Part shown: in pieces, positions 19,506 through 30,382 of the stretch | How the letters are laid out: every line of letters begins with the position of its first letter | Position numbering within the stretch: position 1 is the stretch's first letter | Assembly (NCBI GenBank): GCA_000969725.1 | Contig: JXSR01S027788.1 | Source: Ophiothrix spiculata | Taxonomy: Eukaryota > Echinodermata > Ophiuroidea > Amphilepidida > Ophiotrichidae | Strand: one strand, 5' to 3' | DNA length: 32,173 nucleotides | Position numbers and translations under genes: made by a program | The notes under the pieces: generated by a model | What the model saw: only the letters and a program-made list of their open reading frames with translations | The model's database searches: none | Told to the model about the DNA's origin: nothing

Positions 19506-19862
19506 CAGGGGTGTAATTCTCTAAAATTACTGGTTGCGATGATTGCAAAAACTCTCGCAAACTTAGAATCCATCGCAAATTTAGTGATGATCTTGTCCAA
19601 ATATGGTGAAAAAAAAAATCATGTGATATTAAAAATTTGTGATGACTTCCTTTTTGCTATTTTTTTGCGGATGCTTATAAGCATCCGCAAGATGTTCATT
19701 GCAAACAAAATCATCACAAATGCTTTGCCTTGACTTTTATCATCGCAAAGGCCAAGTGAAATCGGTTGCGGGAAATCCATTGCAAATTTGCGACAATTTT
19801 TCGCTTTTGCGATGAAGTTCAGCATTTGCAATGGATTTAGACGTTAGTGAAATAGGCCCCAG
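19506..19862. mobile_element. Foldback-type element with 26-bp perfect central palindrome
   Basis: Imperfect ends C(A/T)GGGG..TA.TTC.CTAA at 19506 and complement at 19862. The interior is full of (T/A)GCGAT and TTGCAAA words in inverted orientation. TTGCGGATGC/TTATAA/GCATCCGCAA is a perfect palindrome at 19665-19690. No target duplication was identified. Confidence 0.6.
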
Positions 19863-20666
19863 GATTTGCCTTTTGTTTCCCCTATGTTATTAAGTGATTT
19901 TTTCATAGATCATAAGCTGTATTGGCAGATAATTGAGATATCATTTGCTTAAAATATACCAGCAAAGTGAAGTTAACAATATACTCTTTCAAAACTAAAT
20001 GACTGAAAAATATATCTTCAAAATATCCAAATATTCAATGTGGAAATTGAGCTTATCACAATATACAGGTTAGTTATATTACATTTTAAAATATCGAGAG
20101 CTGGTGGATGTAAAGAGTTTGATTCATTACGAGAAACTCGCATACCAGCTGTATTATTTTACAATACAACAAGTTACTCAGAAAATAGCTACTTTTAAGA
20201 ATCTATGTAAAAACTACTACAAAGTTTGTTATTTGGATACAAAGTGTGATATGAACTTTTTTTTATAGTTTGGGGCACCTCTATAAAGAATTTTGTTTGT
20301 ACATGATTTACAAATATCAATTTCTACAACAGTTAACAATGTGTCAGGTTAAAAATAACTTGTAAAGAGGTAGAATATATATTGTTTTCATTAACATGGA
20401 CATATGTGGGATATATTTATCAAAATACTACTCCGAGTTCTAAAGGAGCTATTCAAATTTTCAACAGTTAATCAGAGTGTTGCAAAGAATAAGAACGACT
20501 TGCATGATGTGATTCATGCGATGTCCTTAAACGTGTAAGCATGTAAATAATCTTTCCGATATTTAGTAATTCAAATGGAAAAATATATTGAAGGGGAATT
20601 GTTGATCTTGATTGGTCAATACAGAATTGAAAGATGTTTAATTGACCAACCAGGCTTAATTTTACA

Positions 20667-20761
20667 AAATTTGTCATCAAATGATAAGTCATTAGACAAA
20701 TAAGTAGGTGGTCAAATTTGTCATAGAATGATAACAGTCATTAGACAGTAAGTAGGTGGTT
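20667..20761. repeat. Two-copy tandem repeat, unit about 47 bp
   Basis: AAATTTGTCATCAAATGATA...AGTAGGTGGTC (20667-20713) is repeated as AAATTTGTCATAGAATGATA...AGTAGGTGGTT (20714-20761). The surrounding 19863-20666 shows no feature. Confidence 0.8.
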
Positions 20762-21154
20762 CATTGCATTTACAAGGTTTTCAAAACATTGGCCAACAAA
20801 CAATATTGGCCTGTAAAACCTCGTAAGTATTACTACCACTGGTATTTCAACAATAATTTTCAGGTTGTTGAAAATTGGATGTAACCTACACATTGTTACA
20901 TTTCATTTAGTGTATAGTCACTATTTTTCAAAATAATCTAGGGACGAACATTGTATGATTTTACTGTTTCAGTATACATTTAAACTACAAAAAATTGATA
21001 TCAGCATTAAACATTACAGGCACAACTTATTTTAGGATTAATCTACCTACTGTTGTCCCAAATTCTGACCATCTTGATGCTTTAGAGAGAGAAAAATCTT
21101 ATTGAAGTGATTTTGACACATGAATTGTTCAGCACGACCCGGGAGAGACCTATG

Positions 21155-21317
21155 CAGGCATGAGATTTTCCAGCTTTTCAGCTGGTTCCAGCTTTTTTTG
21201 ATGTCCAAATTTCCGCAACTTTATTTATTTTCAGCCAGTTTTGAGGCATTTTTTACCAATTTCACACGCTTTTCCAGTGTTTCCAGCTTTTTTCAGGAGG
21301 ATGTAATCTCATGCCTG
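21155..21317. mobile_element. MITE with 6-bp duplication CCTATG (163 bp)
   Basis: Ends CAGGCATGAGATT and its perfect complement at 21305-21317, with CCTATG at 21149-21154 and 21318-21323. The interior is pyrimidine-rich with repeated TTTCCAGC words. Confidence 0.8.
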
Positions 21318-21756
21318 CCTATGAAATAGCTAACATATAGGTTTTCTATATAATGGGTTTCCCAGTGGTTGGAACACTTTCACATAGCAAAACATAATAT
21401 CTTAGAAAATGCTGATGTATGAAGATTTTGACAAATAATACTACATATTTCTGTACAAAAAGAATGTATTGATAAAATGCATATTTCAGCCATTCTTATT
21501 TGGGATTAGGAAAACAGATAGACCAAATCGATAAGATCAAATCAGGAAAATCTATACCTGACAAAAATCTATGTACTATGCCTTGAAACTCTAAATGAGA
21601 AATGACTGGATTGTATTATTTGTTCTATACATTAAGGCACTTTGCACTTTATACATAATTTTACAGTATTTGCAAAACTCTACGTACCCAAATATACAAA
21701 GAAACACTAGGCAAGTACCACCCACGATTATTACGTCTAGATATTGTGTTAACAGG

Positions 21757-22260
21757 TTGGTCATGTGAGTGCAAGAAAGTTGTTGTGATCACTGCCATGG
21801 TATGTTTATTTAACATTTTGTCATTAGAATGTGAAATAATCCTCAAAATTTTGCTGTATATATGTCAGTGGCTCTTCAAATGGTTCTGAATTCGGAATCA
21901 TTTGAACATCTGACCCAAGACTGGGCATAATACAAATGGGCAATGCATATTTGTGATGACTTACCCCGAAAAGGGGGACTTTGCGACAGAACACTTTTCG
22001 AGAAACTGATGAAAACAGGCAGGAAAAAATAAAGAAAATTATAAGAATTTCCAGCAGATTTCCTGTTGTAAAATTTGATCGCCTTGATCAATTTCAACAA
22101 GTAAGGTGTCATTTTAAAGCTTAGGAAATGTTGTAACAGATGAAATGATAAAGTCAAAATTGATACCACCTTCAAAGTCCTCCCTTTCGGAGTGAGCCAT
22201 CACATTTATAAAAAAAAAATAGAAGATATCACTCTTTCGACTCTCTTGCATTAACATGAG
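21757..22260 (+). mobile_element. MITE family 'GTCATGTG', copy B, split by another MITE
   Basis: Left end GGTCATGTGAGTGCAAGAAA at about 21757 and a degraded right end TTGCATTAACATGAG near 22260. Internal sequence (CCTCAAAATTTTGCTG, ATGTCAGTGGCTC, GACCCAAGACTGGGCATAA) aligns with copy A. The 251-bp element 21953-22203 interrupts it between GCATATTT and ATAAA, where the other copies are continuous. Confidence 0.75.
21953..22203. mobile_element. MITE family 'GTGATGGCTCACCCC', copy 2 (251 bp)
   Basis: Ends GTGATGACTTACCCCGAAAA and complement GTGATGGCTCACTCCGAAAG, with ATTT duplicated at 21949-21952 and 22204-22207. Aligns with copy 1 (16024-16260) through GGGACTTTGCGACAGAACAC and later blocks. 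Confidence 0.85.
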
Positions 22261-23525
22261 TTATTGCTTGTGGGGAACAATCAACTTAGCACCAGAAGTT
22301 GATATAAGTCTGAATATGATAAAGCAACTGCAGTGTCTTCTTTCCATTTTTTAACACCGTCGTGCATTGCTTTGTGTTTGGAACCAAGTTGCACAGGAGA
22401 TAATTTGTGACATTCAACCCATCAATTCTGCTGTACAATCTTTAAACAGAATGTCAAATTGTCTATTTAAACATTTTTTTCTTCAATCCTGCACACGAGC
22501 AGAGGACAGGACTGGTATTCAGCCTGAAGTTATTGCTATATTTGTATTATCCCATAGTCGGTAAGTCCCTGGACGGCAATGCTGCAAGATTCCATTCTCC
22601 CTGAATAGTTAATATATATATTATGTCCGTTTTGAAATAGTGTATGAAAATACATATTGCATCAGTGTTGGTACAGTCCTTTTGGGTGATAAATTTTGGT
22701 TTGCAGAGTCTGTACAGCCAACGCTTGTTGCTACGCTGTTCTACTTGAAAAAACTTGTAAATGCGCAATTGCTGCTGGTGATGCTCATGTTAAAACCCAG
22801 AGAATGGAAAAACTTAATACTCAAAAAGGACTGTAGTGAGGTTTATATAATTTTTCATGAACTGGCAGAGGTCAGAAGAAACCTAATGCAGCTATGATTC
22901 TTCAATCTACTCCACATAATAGTTCCTTTTCAAAACATAGTTCTATAAATCTTCTGTAATTGTCTTTGTGGCAACACAAAATACTAAACACATGCATGAT
23001 GGACAGAGGAAACAAATTTCAAACTGGAATTGAATAACGCTTTCAATATTAACTTCCATGTAGTTTCCATTTCAACAAATCTATATTGCGTTTCAGTCAT
23101 CATCAATAAATGCAGGCCATTTATGCTAATTTCATGAGAATAATCAATGTTGACACTGTAGAAAAATTCCCATAATACTTTGCCTTTTTTCATCTTTTAT
23201 AATATAAAGTACCACTGCAAGATATTAACACCGAGATAGACTTGAATGCAAGTAATCACCAGAAATGAAGAATGGCAGTATTCAGTATCACAACAGCGAC
23301 AATCACATTACACTGGCTGAGAACTCATGGTATCTATTATTGGTGCATAATCTCATCATTGGTGATCACAAGGCATGCATTACTGAGGTTTTCCCCAAAG
23401 CTGCTCTGATCCAAGTTAAGCATTTAGGAAGAAGCTCTTTTTCAAATCTTATTTTGATTGGCTACTCAAGTGATTATTTGCTACTGCCAACCAATCATGG
23501 TTTCTTATAGATGACCAATAATGTT
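22261..23525. other. Stretch without a confirmed feature
   Basis: Open frames here are short and unrecognised. A donor-like CGGTAAGT at 22559-22566 and an acceptor-like GGTTTGCAG ending at 22707 could join two open segments on the plus strand, but no family signature supports a gene. Confidence 0.35.
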
Positions 23526-23664
23526 ATAAAATTGGATAGATTGAGCCCATATTTATTGGTCGAGCTGTGAGTTGCAAAAATATTGGGCGAGACGCAGTCG
23601 AGCCCAATATTTTAAAACTCATAGCGAGATCAATAAATATGGGACGAAAATCATCCAATTTTAT
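23526..23664. mobile_element. Foldback MITE (139 bp), near-complete palindrome
   Basis: ATAAAATTGGATAGATTGAG... folds back on the complement of ...ATCATCCAATTTTAT, with CCATATTTATTG/CAATAAATATGG and AAATATTGGG/CCCAATATTT blocks pairing inside. The duplication is not clear. Confidence 0.65.
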
Positions 23665-23666
23665 CA

Positions 23667-23722
23667 TTATTATGCTCAGGATCCAAGTTTCTCCACACTT
23701 GGATCCTTCAAAGCATAATAAT
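23667..23722. repeat. Hairpin directly beside the foldback element
   Basis: ATTATTATGCTCAGGATCCA pairs with TGGATCCTTCAAAGCATAAT across a CTCCACA-type loop (23667-23722). Only two bases separate it from the preceding palindrome, so both may belong to one compound element. Confidence 0.6.
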
Positions 23723-23882
23723 GCTCTGACTTGGAGGTGAATATTTTGCAGTGGTGTCTGATATTCTGATTTGAAACTTACATCAGGCCCCTGACACTTT
23801 ATCCCCATATATTTCATAGCTCATTTGATTATTATTTCTCAATAGTCGCTGGTTAACGTTTCTTCCCTGATCACGCAGTCAG

Positions 23883-24060
23883 TGGCCCCAATTAATGAGG
23901 ACACACAAAGAATAATCCTGCTCAAATGTTGGTAAATCCTCACAAAAGAAATTGTCCTTGATATGTGTTACGCTTAATCGGGTACAATGTGTGCATCATT
24001 CTTCATCGTGTGTCCTCGTTTTTGTCCACATCAAAGTAGGACGTAGGCTAATTGGGACCA
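23883..24060. mobile_element. Possible MITE with TGGYCCCAATTA ends
   Basis: TGGCCCCAATTAATGAGGAC at 23883 and the complement of GGCTAATTGGGACCA at 24060 share 12 bp. Internal GAGGACACAC also recurs inverted as GTGTGTCCTC at 24009. No duplication found, so tentative. Confidence 0.45.
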
Positions 24061-24493
24061 TTTTTTGAAGTCGGTATCATCTCTGTTACTCTGTGCTTAT
24101 CTTACAACATTGAATACATAGAATATATGAACACATATGTACTATCCTCAAAGGTTACAGTTATTTACTAGATAAAAGGTTAACCGTATGGTATGATAGT
24201 TTGCTTTCTTACATAAATACCACACCTCTTAGTAAGAGAAGATATAGTAAGCTTCCAACCATGCATAACAGGAAATTAAATTCAGTGACACTTTGAACTT
24301 AGCCATATCATGTGATCAAACTGCAAGATTATACAACAATAAACTTTGATTTAGGGCCATTTTATTACTACTCACATGATTTCCTGTTCAAACAATCCCA
24401 CAGGAAGCAATGCATTATGGGATACACACAATATATTCTCTTTCTCTGGGTAGCCTCACCTTTTCTCCTCTTGGCATAATTGTTAATTAGATA
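24061..24493. other. Stretch without a recognisable feature
   Basis: I see no coding signature or paired repeat ends in this interval. Confidence 0.4.
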
Positions 24494-24630
24494 TTCAAAC
24501 ACGCTACAGAGTTGTTCATCGCCAATCAACAACGATGCATCCATGCGTATTTTTATTGCATGATAAAAATACGCCGACACATCGGATGCAGTTGTTGATT
24601 GGCAATGAATAACTCTGTAGCGTGTTTGAA
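24494..24630. mobile_element. Hairpin MITE, 137 bp, TA duplication
   Basis: Arms of about 45 bp (TTCAAACACGCTACAGAGTT... and complement) with few mismatches, flanked by TA at 24492-24493 and 24631-24632. An inner hairpin GCGTATTTTTAT...ATAAAAATACGC fills the centre. As single strand the whole element would fold on itself. Confidence 0.8.
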
Positions 24631-25033
24631 TACCTTAAAAAACGAGAATCTTCATGAAAACGTATGAATTAAATTCTTAAAAGTTTTCAATTTAAAGGTG
24701 TAGGTTCCCTTTTTAGCATGTGTATAATTTACTTTTAACTGCTTGACCTTGACCTCTGAAATGCATTGTTTTCAACCTTGGCTCGATTCTTGTTTTCTCT
24801 TGAGAGGAAAAGAGGCAAAAGAAAGTAGGCAACCCTGGGGATGAGGCTGTTATGTAAATACAAAAGAAATGGAAAATAGGTATACCAATTAATTTTACAT
24901 TTTATGCTCTATCTCCAAAACTACAAAGAATTTGGATTTGAAATTTTGGATTTACAATCAGAAAAATATGAGCTTTCATTTGGCATCAAAAACATACTAC
25001 TTCCGGTTGAGCAGAATCTGGAGCAAAATGCTA

Positions 25034-25300
25034 CATACCTGTCAAGTCTCCCGATTTTGTCGGGTTTCTCCCTATTTTTGGTAGTGCAAGTTACTTGCTT
25101 CTTTATCAATGCTATTTTGCAAGGCAATATCTAAACATGCTCCCGGAGCATGTATTAGATACTGCTCCCTGAGCAGCTTCTCCAGGAGCATAATTTCGGG
25201 CCCAAATCTCACAAAAGCTTTTTGAATAGCCCGTGATTCCATAGAAAGTGATCTCACACGAAATCTCCCAATTCAGAATTTTGAAATGTTGACAGGTATG
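25034..25300. mobile_element. MITE with CATACCTGTCAA ends and 6-bp duplication (267 bp)
   Basis: CATACCTGTCAA at 25034 and its perfect complement TTGACAGGTATG ending at 25300, with ATGCTA at 25028-25033 and 25301-25306. TCTCCCGATTTTGTCGGG and ATCTCCCAATT blocks lie near each end. Small internal hairpins (ACATGCTCCCGGAGCATGT at 25134-25152, CTGCTCCCTGAGCAG) are also present. Confidence 0.8.
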
Positions 25301-25306
25301 ATGCTA

Positions 25307-27329
25307 GTTATTAAATGTTTGTTGCTTTGTCGTTTTTAACTGTTCCCAATTGCCAGTCCTAGCATGTACTCAAGTTTCCCACGCGCGATGAACAGTGCAC
25401 AGACTTACGTGTAATGTGTAAACGCACCTCCATGTACGCTGTGCCGTGTGTGACGCGCTTGCGCTTATTTGAATATCAACTGTTGATACATCACGAATCA
25501 ACAAAGGCGCGATCCTGTATAAGATACGGTGAGTTGTTGAACTAGAGCTGAAATAGGAATGTGGATATGGTATTTTGGAAAACCATTAATAGATGGAGGA
25601 TTTCGTATCATTATAAATATCAGTATATCAAAATAATTAAGTGTTTTTAACACTAAAATCTTAGTCCTCATATTGAATTCATTAACTTTAAGTTGAATTT
25701 TCCAATCAAAAATTCATTTTAGGTTGAATCCGACTAAAATAAAATAAATTAAATCAAAGCACACAATAACTTCATTCAAAATATTAGGATTGAATTAAGC
25801 GGCGCTTGACCATATTTTATGTCAAAAAGCTTAAGAATTTTTACAGATATGGTCTTCATAAACCTTAGTAGAAAATGTTGTGAACTATAATGCTGTTGTC
25901 TATAAAAATATGAAGACCTAAAAATACATTGGGAAAAAATTTTCTTATAAAGTGTTAAGACATTGCATCCACTGTAACAATCAGTCTCTCTTTTGCATGT
26001 TGTATTGAAATGACGGAAGGTTCTACATCAAAAGCTGATTACAATAGCAGATAGTGCACAAATTAAAAGGTCTGAATGTTCAATGCGTTCTGCATACATT
26101 TTTAACCGTATCGAATACACATGCGCTGCACCTATGCGGGTAAAAATTTACCAACAATGCAAAGCTGATGCGGTGAACAATGAAGGTGTTTTGAGTTTTG
26201 CAGCATTTGCTATAATTGGGGATGTCCAAGTAGGAGCACAAATCCAAATCAAACTGCATCTATGTAAACCACTTTGCATCTAGACTGCATCAAAACTACT
26301 AGTGTATTTCACTCTGTGTAGAACCTTTGTGATGACCTGGATCTTAGATCTGGATTTGGCAGATGACCAAAATGATCTGGATCTGAGTTCAAAATGTAAG
26401 AGTGTTAAAAACTCTTATTGTTAGTGCATGCATATTTTGAACACATACCCATATGTTGTGAGTATAGACAGGTAGCATCAGTTGTTGTTAAGAGTATAGA
26501 AAGGTAGCATCAGAAACTTGAAAATGTACATTTGCATCAGATACGAAAAATACATTGGAAAAAAACCTTGGTTCAGCTTAAAACATTGTTACAAAATTCC
26601 CATTTGTACAAAATCTGCCTGACATTAATGATATCTTTTTCATCTCATTTAATACAGTACATAACTCTTACTATTGTTGCTTCAAATAATTTTCGGACAT
26701 GAAAATTCAGAGCCTTGCGTCACAGTATTGCATGTGCAATTTACGCAAATATGCAACGCTAGCCGTGCGTGCGTGCGCGACTTCGCATACATTACTGTAT
26801 TACTGATTGGAAACAGCGTTGTGTACTTTCCGGTGTCCTGTGCTTGTCACAGCTTGTGGATACGCGTTGGCTGCGTTCAAATTGTCAGTTTGTGTCCGAA
26901 ATTTATTTGAAACAATAATATGACAATAATGCACTAGCCTTTAACCCATGCAATATAATCATAGATCAAGCATTATAACTCCATTCCTTTCAATTTTGTA
27001 TAAATATCACAAGATATGCTCTACTAATACTGTTACATGTTTAATTCAGCAGTTGTTTACAACCATATCACTTGTTATTTACTGCAATCTGAACCACTTT
27101 GACCAACACTAAATAAGCAGGCCTATTTACATCATCATGAATTGATATAAAAAAGCGTGTGAGAAGCTGAACATAGCTGATGTGGCTTGTGTATGAGTGG
27201 GATTATCTTCCAGAAAAAGAAAATCCTCACAATTCCCACCTATTTAGTGATGATCAAAGTATAACACATGCCAATTATATCTCCAAATTGATGACACAGA
27301 GGAAATTCTACTCATCATTGTTTTCCCTG
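25307..27329. other. Long intergenic or intronic stretch
   Basis: No coding signature recognised. Local items: a two-copy direct repeat GAGTATAGA(C/A)AGGTAGCATC (26460-26481 and 26492-26513) and a GCGTGCGTGCG run at 26767. AT-rich sequence dominates. Confidence 0.4.
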
Positions 27330-27365
27330 AAATATTTGAACTTGGGCTTTGAAGTTCAAATATTT
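27330..27365. repeat. Perfect 14-bp hairpin
   Basis: AAATATTTGAACTT (27330-27343) and its exact complement AAGTTCAAATATTT (27352-27365) around the 8-base loop GGGCTTTG. Too short for a typical animal pre-miRNA unless pairing extends; flanks do not clearly pair. Confidence 0.6.
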
Positions 27366-28370
27366 TGTTATCATGCCCCTCCTTTGCTTGAGGATAACCT
27401 TTACCATCTAAAGTTATGGTCACAAATCCCCATACAGTTAAATGCCTTACATCCGGTTACAAATTCATAAATGGCATACTGACCATTTTTTACCATCTTG
27501 TACGAAATTGACCAGGTTTAATGTAGGACAGAGTCTAACTCAACATTTCTGATAGGGTAAAAAAAAAAGAAAAAAGGTAGCACTAAGCCCAAAATCTTAC
27601 AAGTCCAGCATGCAAGAAATAGATTCAATTTCAAAATTGAGCCAGTCCAGGATGCAGATAAGCAGCTTCACGTTATTAAAGCTTGGTGATCGTCACAATG
27701 CCGTTCATAGCCGGACATAAAAAGCATTGTGAATATTGCTTTCGATCATTTTCAACTCTATTTCGGGGATTATATCAAAATATAAACAATTTTCTAGTAT
27801 AGTATTTTTGCACAAGCTATTATATCTCTGCAATCATGATATCAATCTATCCCATTTTACTGTTGTGTGTGAAATTGCCTGGTCCTGCTTTATATAATCT
27901 GCACTATATTTCACGTCTCTGAAAAAATAATACCTTTAGATTTTGAATTCATACACTGAACCTTATGTGTCCGTGCATTGGCTACAGCAAAGTTATGTAG
28001 CAATACATCAATTTTGTTACATTCCATTTGTAAAATGAAAAGCAATATTTTGTTTCAAACTATATACAAACTTAGCTTCAACATTTTCTAAAGAGTGTAA
28101 ATTAACTGAATATAAATGTGAGAGTCAAGTGAATCACTTCATTCAGAAACTTTGAACCCAAACACACAGAATGCAATGTGTATCTACATAATTATGTGTA
28201 TTTTCACGGCAAATGGAAGTAGCTGCCTGGTTTCTGTCACTTGGTTGTCAACATTTGAGTGCTTAGTCTCAACAATGCGGTAAGAAAATTGTAACAAATC
28301 AATAAATTTGTTGATTCTGGTGGCAGTTGAAATCAATTTTGATTGTAAAATATATATCAATCATAACCCA

Positions 28371-28608
28371 ATCATGATAATTCAGTTAAAACTACAATAG
28401 CTGTCATTTTTCATAAATATGCATTGCATACTGGATGATGTCCAGTCTTGGGTGAATAGCTCTTGATGGTTTTTCAGGGGACATTATCACCCCAAGAACC
28501 ATTTCAAGACTCATTTAGATATGGGAGACAAAATGTTGTCTCATCGTACGTGTTAAATAAATATCACATATGGCAGCCATTGCATATACAAGTTTCTTGT
28601 ACTCATAT
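28371..28608 (-). mobile_element. MITE family 'GTCATGTG', copy D (inverted, degraded)
   Basis: Aligns with the complement of copy A: GTCCAGTCTTGGGT, AAGAACCATTTCA, and GGCAGCCATTGCATATACAA followed by TTTCTTGTACTCATATG at 28608. The other terminus near 28371 is much eroded. Confidence 0.65.
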
Positions 28609-28662
28609 GCCAACATTGCTGAGCCACAGCTACCACACCACACGCAATGAGAATATTTTGTT

Positions 28663-28923
28663 ATTTGAATGCAAGAAAGTCGTATCTGCAATGGCTGCCC
28701 TAAGTTTACTTATGCCTTGTCACAAGAATGTGAAAAATCCCTCAAAATTTCCGTCTTATGTCAGTGGTTTTTGAAATGGTTGGTTCTTCAGGTGACGTGT
28801 CACCCTAAGAACCATTTCAAGAAACACTGACCCAAGACAGATTATAAAGAGTGCAATTCAAATTTATGGAAAATGGCAGCTATTGCAGATACAACTTTCT
28901 TGCACTCACATCACATGACAATT
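28663..28923 (+). mobile_element. MITE family 'GTCATGTG', copy C
   Basis: GAATGCAAGAAAGTCGTATC and GCAATGGCTGCCCTAAGTTT at the left, ACAACTTTCTTGCACTCACA and CATGACAAT at the right. The inner palindrome GGTTCTTCAGGTGAC/GTCACCCTAAGAACC is well preserved. It lies about 55 bp from inverted copy D. Confidence 0.8.
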
Positions 28924-30149
28924 TGCCTCTTCTGTGGCAGCTACACAAGGGAAAATAAGACGTACCTGATCCAAACCACAAGACTATTTGCATAGATCTT
29001 TCCATTTTCCTATTATTTGGTTAACTAAGATGAAACCAAGGCCTCTGAAGGGAGACATACATGGCAACTTGTTGGCATTTTGTAAATACTTTTGTCAACT
29101 GAACAAACTACTCAGCAGGTGAGGTGGTTTAGTGCTCTTACACGTGACTTGCTTTTCACAATGAAGTTATCGTATGAGAACCATAGATACAGAAAAGTAG
29201 CTATCAGACTGCCCATACTGTCAAGTATATGGCGTCGCCAGACATGGGGCTTATACAAGAATGAACAGTATTAAAAAGCGAACACAAAGATGGGCGAGCA
29301 TTTACAATATTTGCAGATCATGACAAAATCTGAAAACCCAAATTTGATCCCTATGTCATAGAAAAATGGCTCCTGAGACTTGGTATCTCCCCTCTATACA
29401 TATGTTAACTTGGTTTTGATGATTCCATATCTGCCCCGGTAAATTCTTTCAGGCACTCCATTTCCTCCTACACTCTTAAAAGACAATAAATAAAAATGCT
29501 GCTTGTCTCCCAAGAAAACACTATCGAATAGTGTTATTTCCTTGTATGGATAGGAGAAACATTTTTGAGACCAACAATATATATTATTGCTTTTAAATGG
29601 CTGGACAGAATAACTGTAGTGATTCACTTCAAAATCATAAAAAAGTTCCCAGATTGTGTTGGTTTGAAATAAACACATGAAATATCATTAAGTAATGAGA
29701 TACAATGGTAATAGTGGTTACAAATAAAGATTTGTATACCAATTGATAGAACAGCCATGATATTTCAGATATAGACAAATTTGACCAAAATGGTCTTGGC
29801 AAATTCTAAAGAATAACCAACAAAAATAATCTGTACCAACATTTACATCACACACAAAACAATGACATGACAACCATTATTACTGATAATATAGCTCTAC
29901 TAGAAATTGAGACAGAAAAAATGACTTCTTTCCTTCGAAATACAACCAATAGTTAAGATAGCTGTAACCAAATTGCAGTGATTACAAAATGTGATATGGT
30001 ACAATAAAGTCAGAGCTATTTGCATATAGTAGCCTCAAACAGAGAATTTGGTTTGGATGCTGAAGTCTTTACTGTGTGCATCTAGTTGCTGTGAACATAT
30101 ATGCTTGTGATGGCGTCCATAAGTCGACATACAGCCAGTATCTGATGTA
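28924..30149. other. Region downstream of the ORP gene stop
   Basis: Lies beyond the minus-strand ORP stop (30383) and could hold its 3' UTR, but no clear AATAAA on that strand was found near the stop. A minus-strand exon-like segment near 29395-29455 (acceptor ttaagagtgtag, then EEMECLKEFTGADMESSKPS and stop) is unsupported by any family match. Confidence 0.35.
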
Positions 30150-30330
30150 TTAACTGTGCCGTGTAAGGCACAAACACTGTGCCATACAGACACATATGCT
30201 GTGCCAAGCAAACACATATATTAAGCCAAGCAGACACGTGCTGAGTACCAAGCAGGCATGTACGCTGTGCCATTCACATATACACACCGTATGTCAATCA
30301 CACATACACTATGCCACTCACACCCATCCA
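30150..30330. repeat. Degenerate minisatellite, unit about 23 bp
   Basis: About seven to eight diverged units on the pattern CTGTGCCAAGCAGACACATA run between the ORP stop and 30150, for example ACTGTGCCATACAGACACAT, CTGTGCCAAGCAAACACATA and AAGCCAAGCAGACACGTG. It would fall in the ORP 3' UTR or just past it. Confidence 0.65.
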
Positions 30331-30382
30331 CTGTAATCAATAAAATTGCGGCATGATAGCTAATCCTCAGTTTGCATCAAGT

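Noticed and set aside
22367..22830. Two-exon plus-strand gene (donor CGGTAAGT at 22559, acceptor TTTGCAG ending 22707)
   Set aside because: Phases can be joined to give ..VIAIFVLSHSR-VCTANACCYAVLLE.., but the composition is odd, there is no start exon, and no family is recognised.
24904..25134. 76-residue plus-strand open frame
   Set aside because: Runs into the left end of the CATACCTGTCAA MITE and has no splice or family support.
25380..25480. Exon-like segment on the minus strand ending at GTAAGTCT (25404)
   Set aside because: Two frames are closed, and the GCGTTTACACATTAC content looks like MITE sequence rather than coding sequence.
28463..28774. 103-residue plus-strand open frame
   Set aside because: Composed of two oppositely oriented MITE copies.
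28955..29020. 45-bp minus-strand micro-exon ending at GTACGT
   Set aside because: Acceptor (accaaataatag) lacks a pyrimidine tract and the 15-residue peptide is uninformative.
29395..29460. Minus-strand terminal exon EEMECLKEFTGADMESSKPS
   Set aside because: Acceptor only moderate and peptide short; it lies downstream of the ORP stop with nothing to connect it to.
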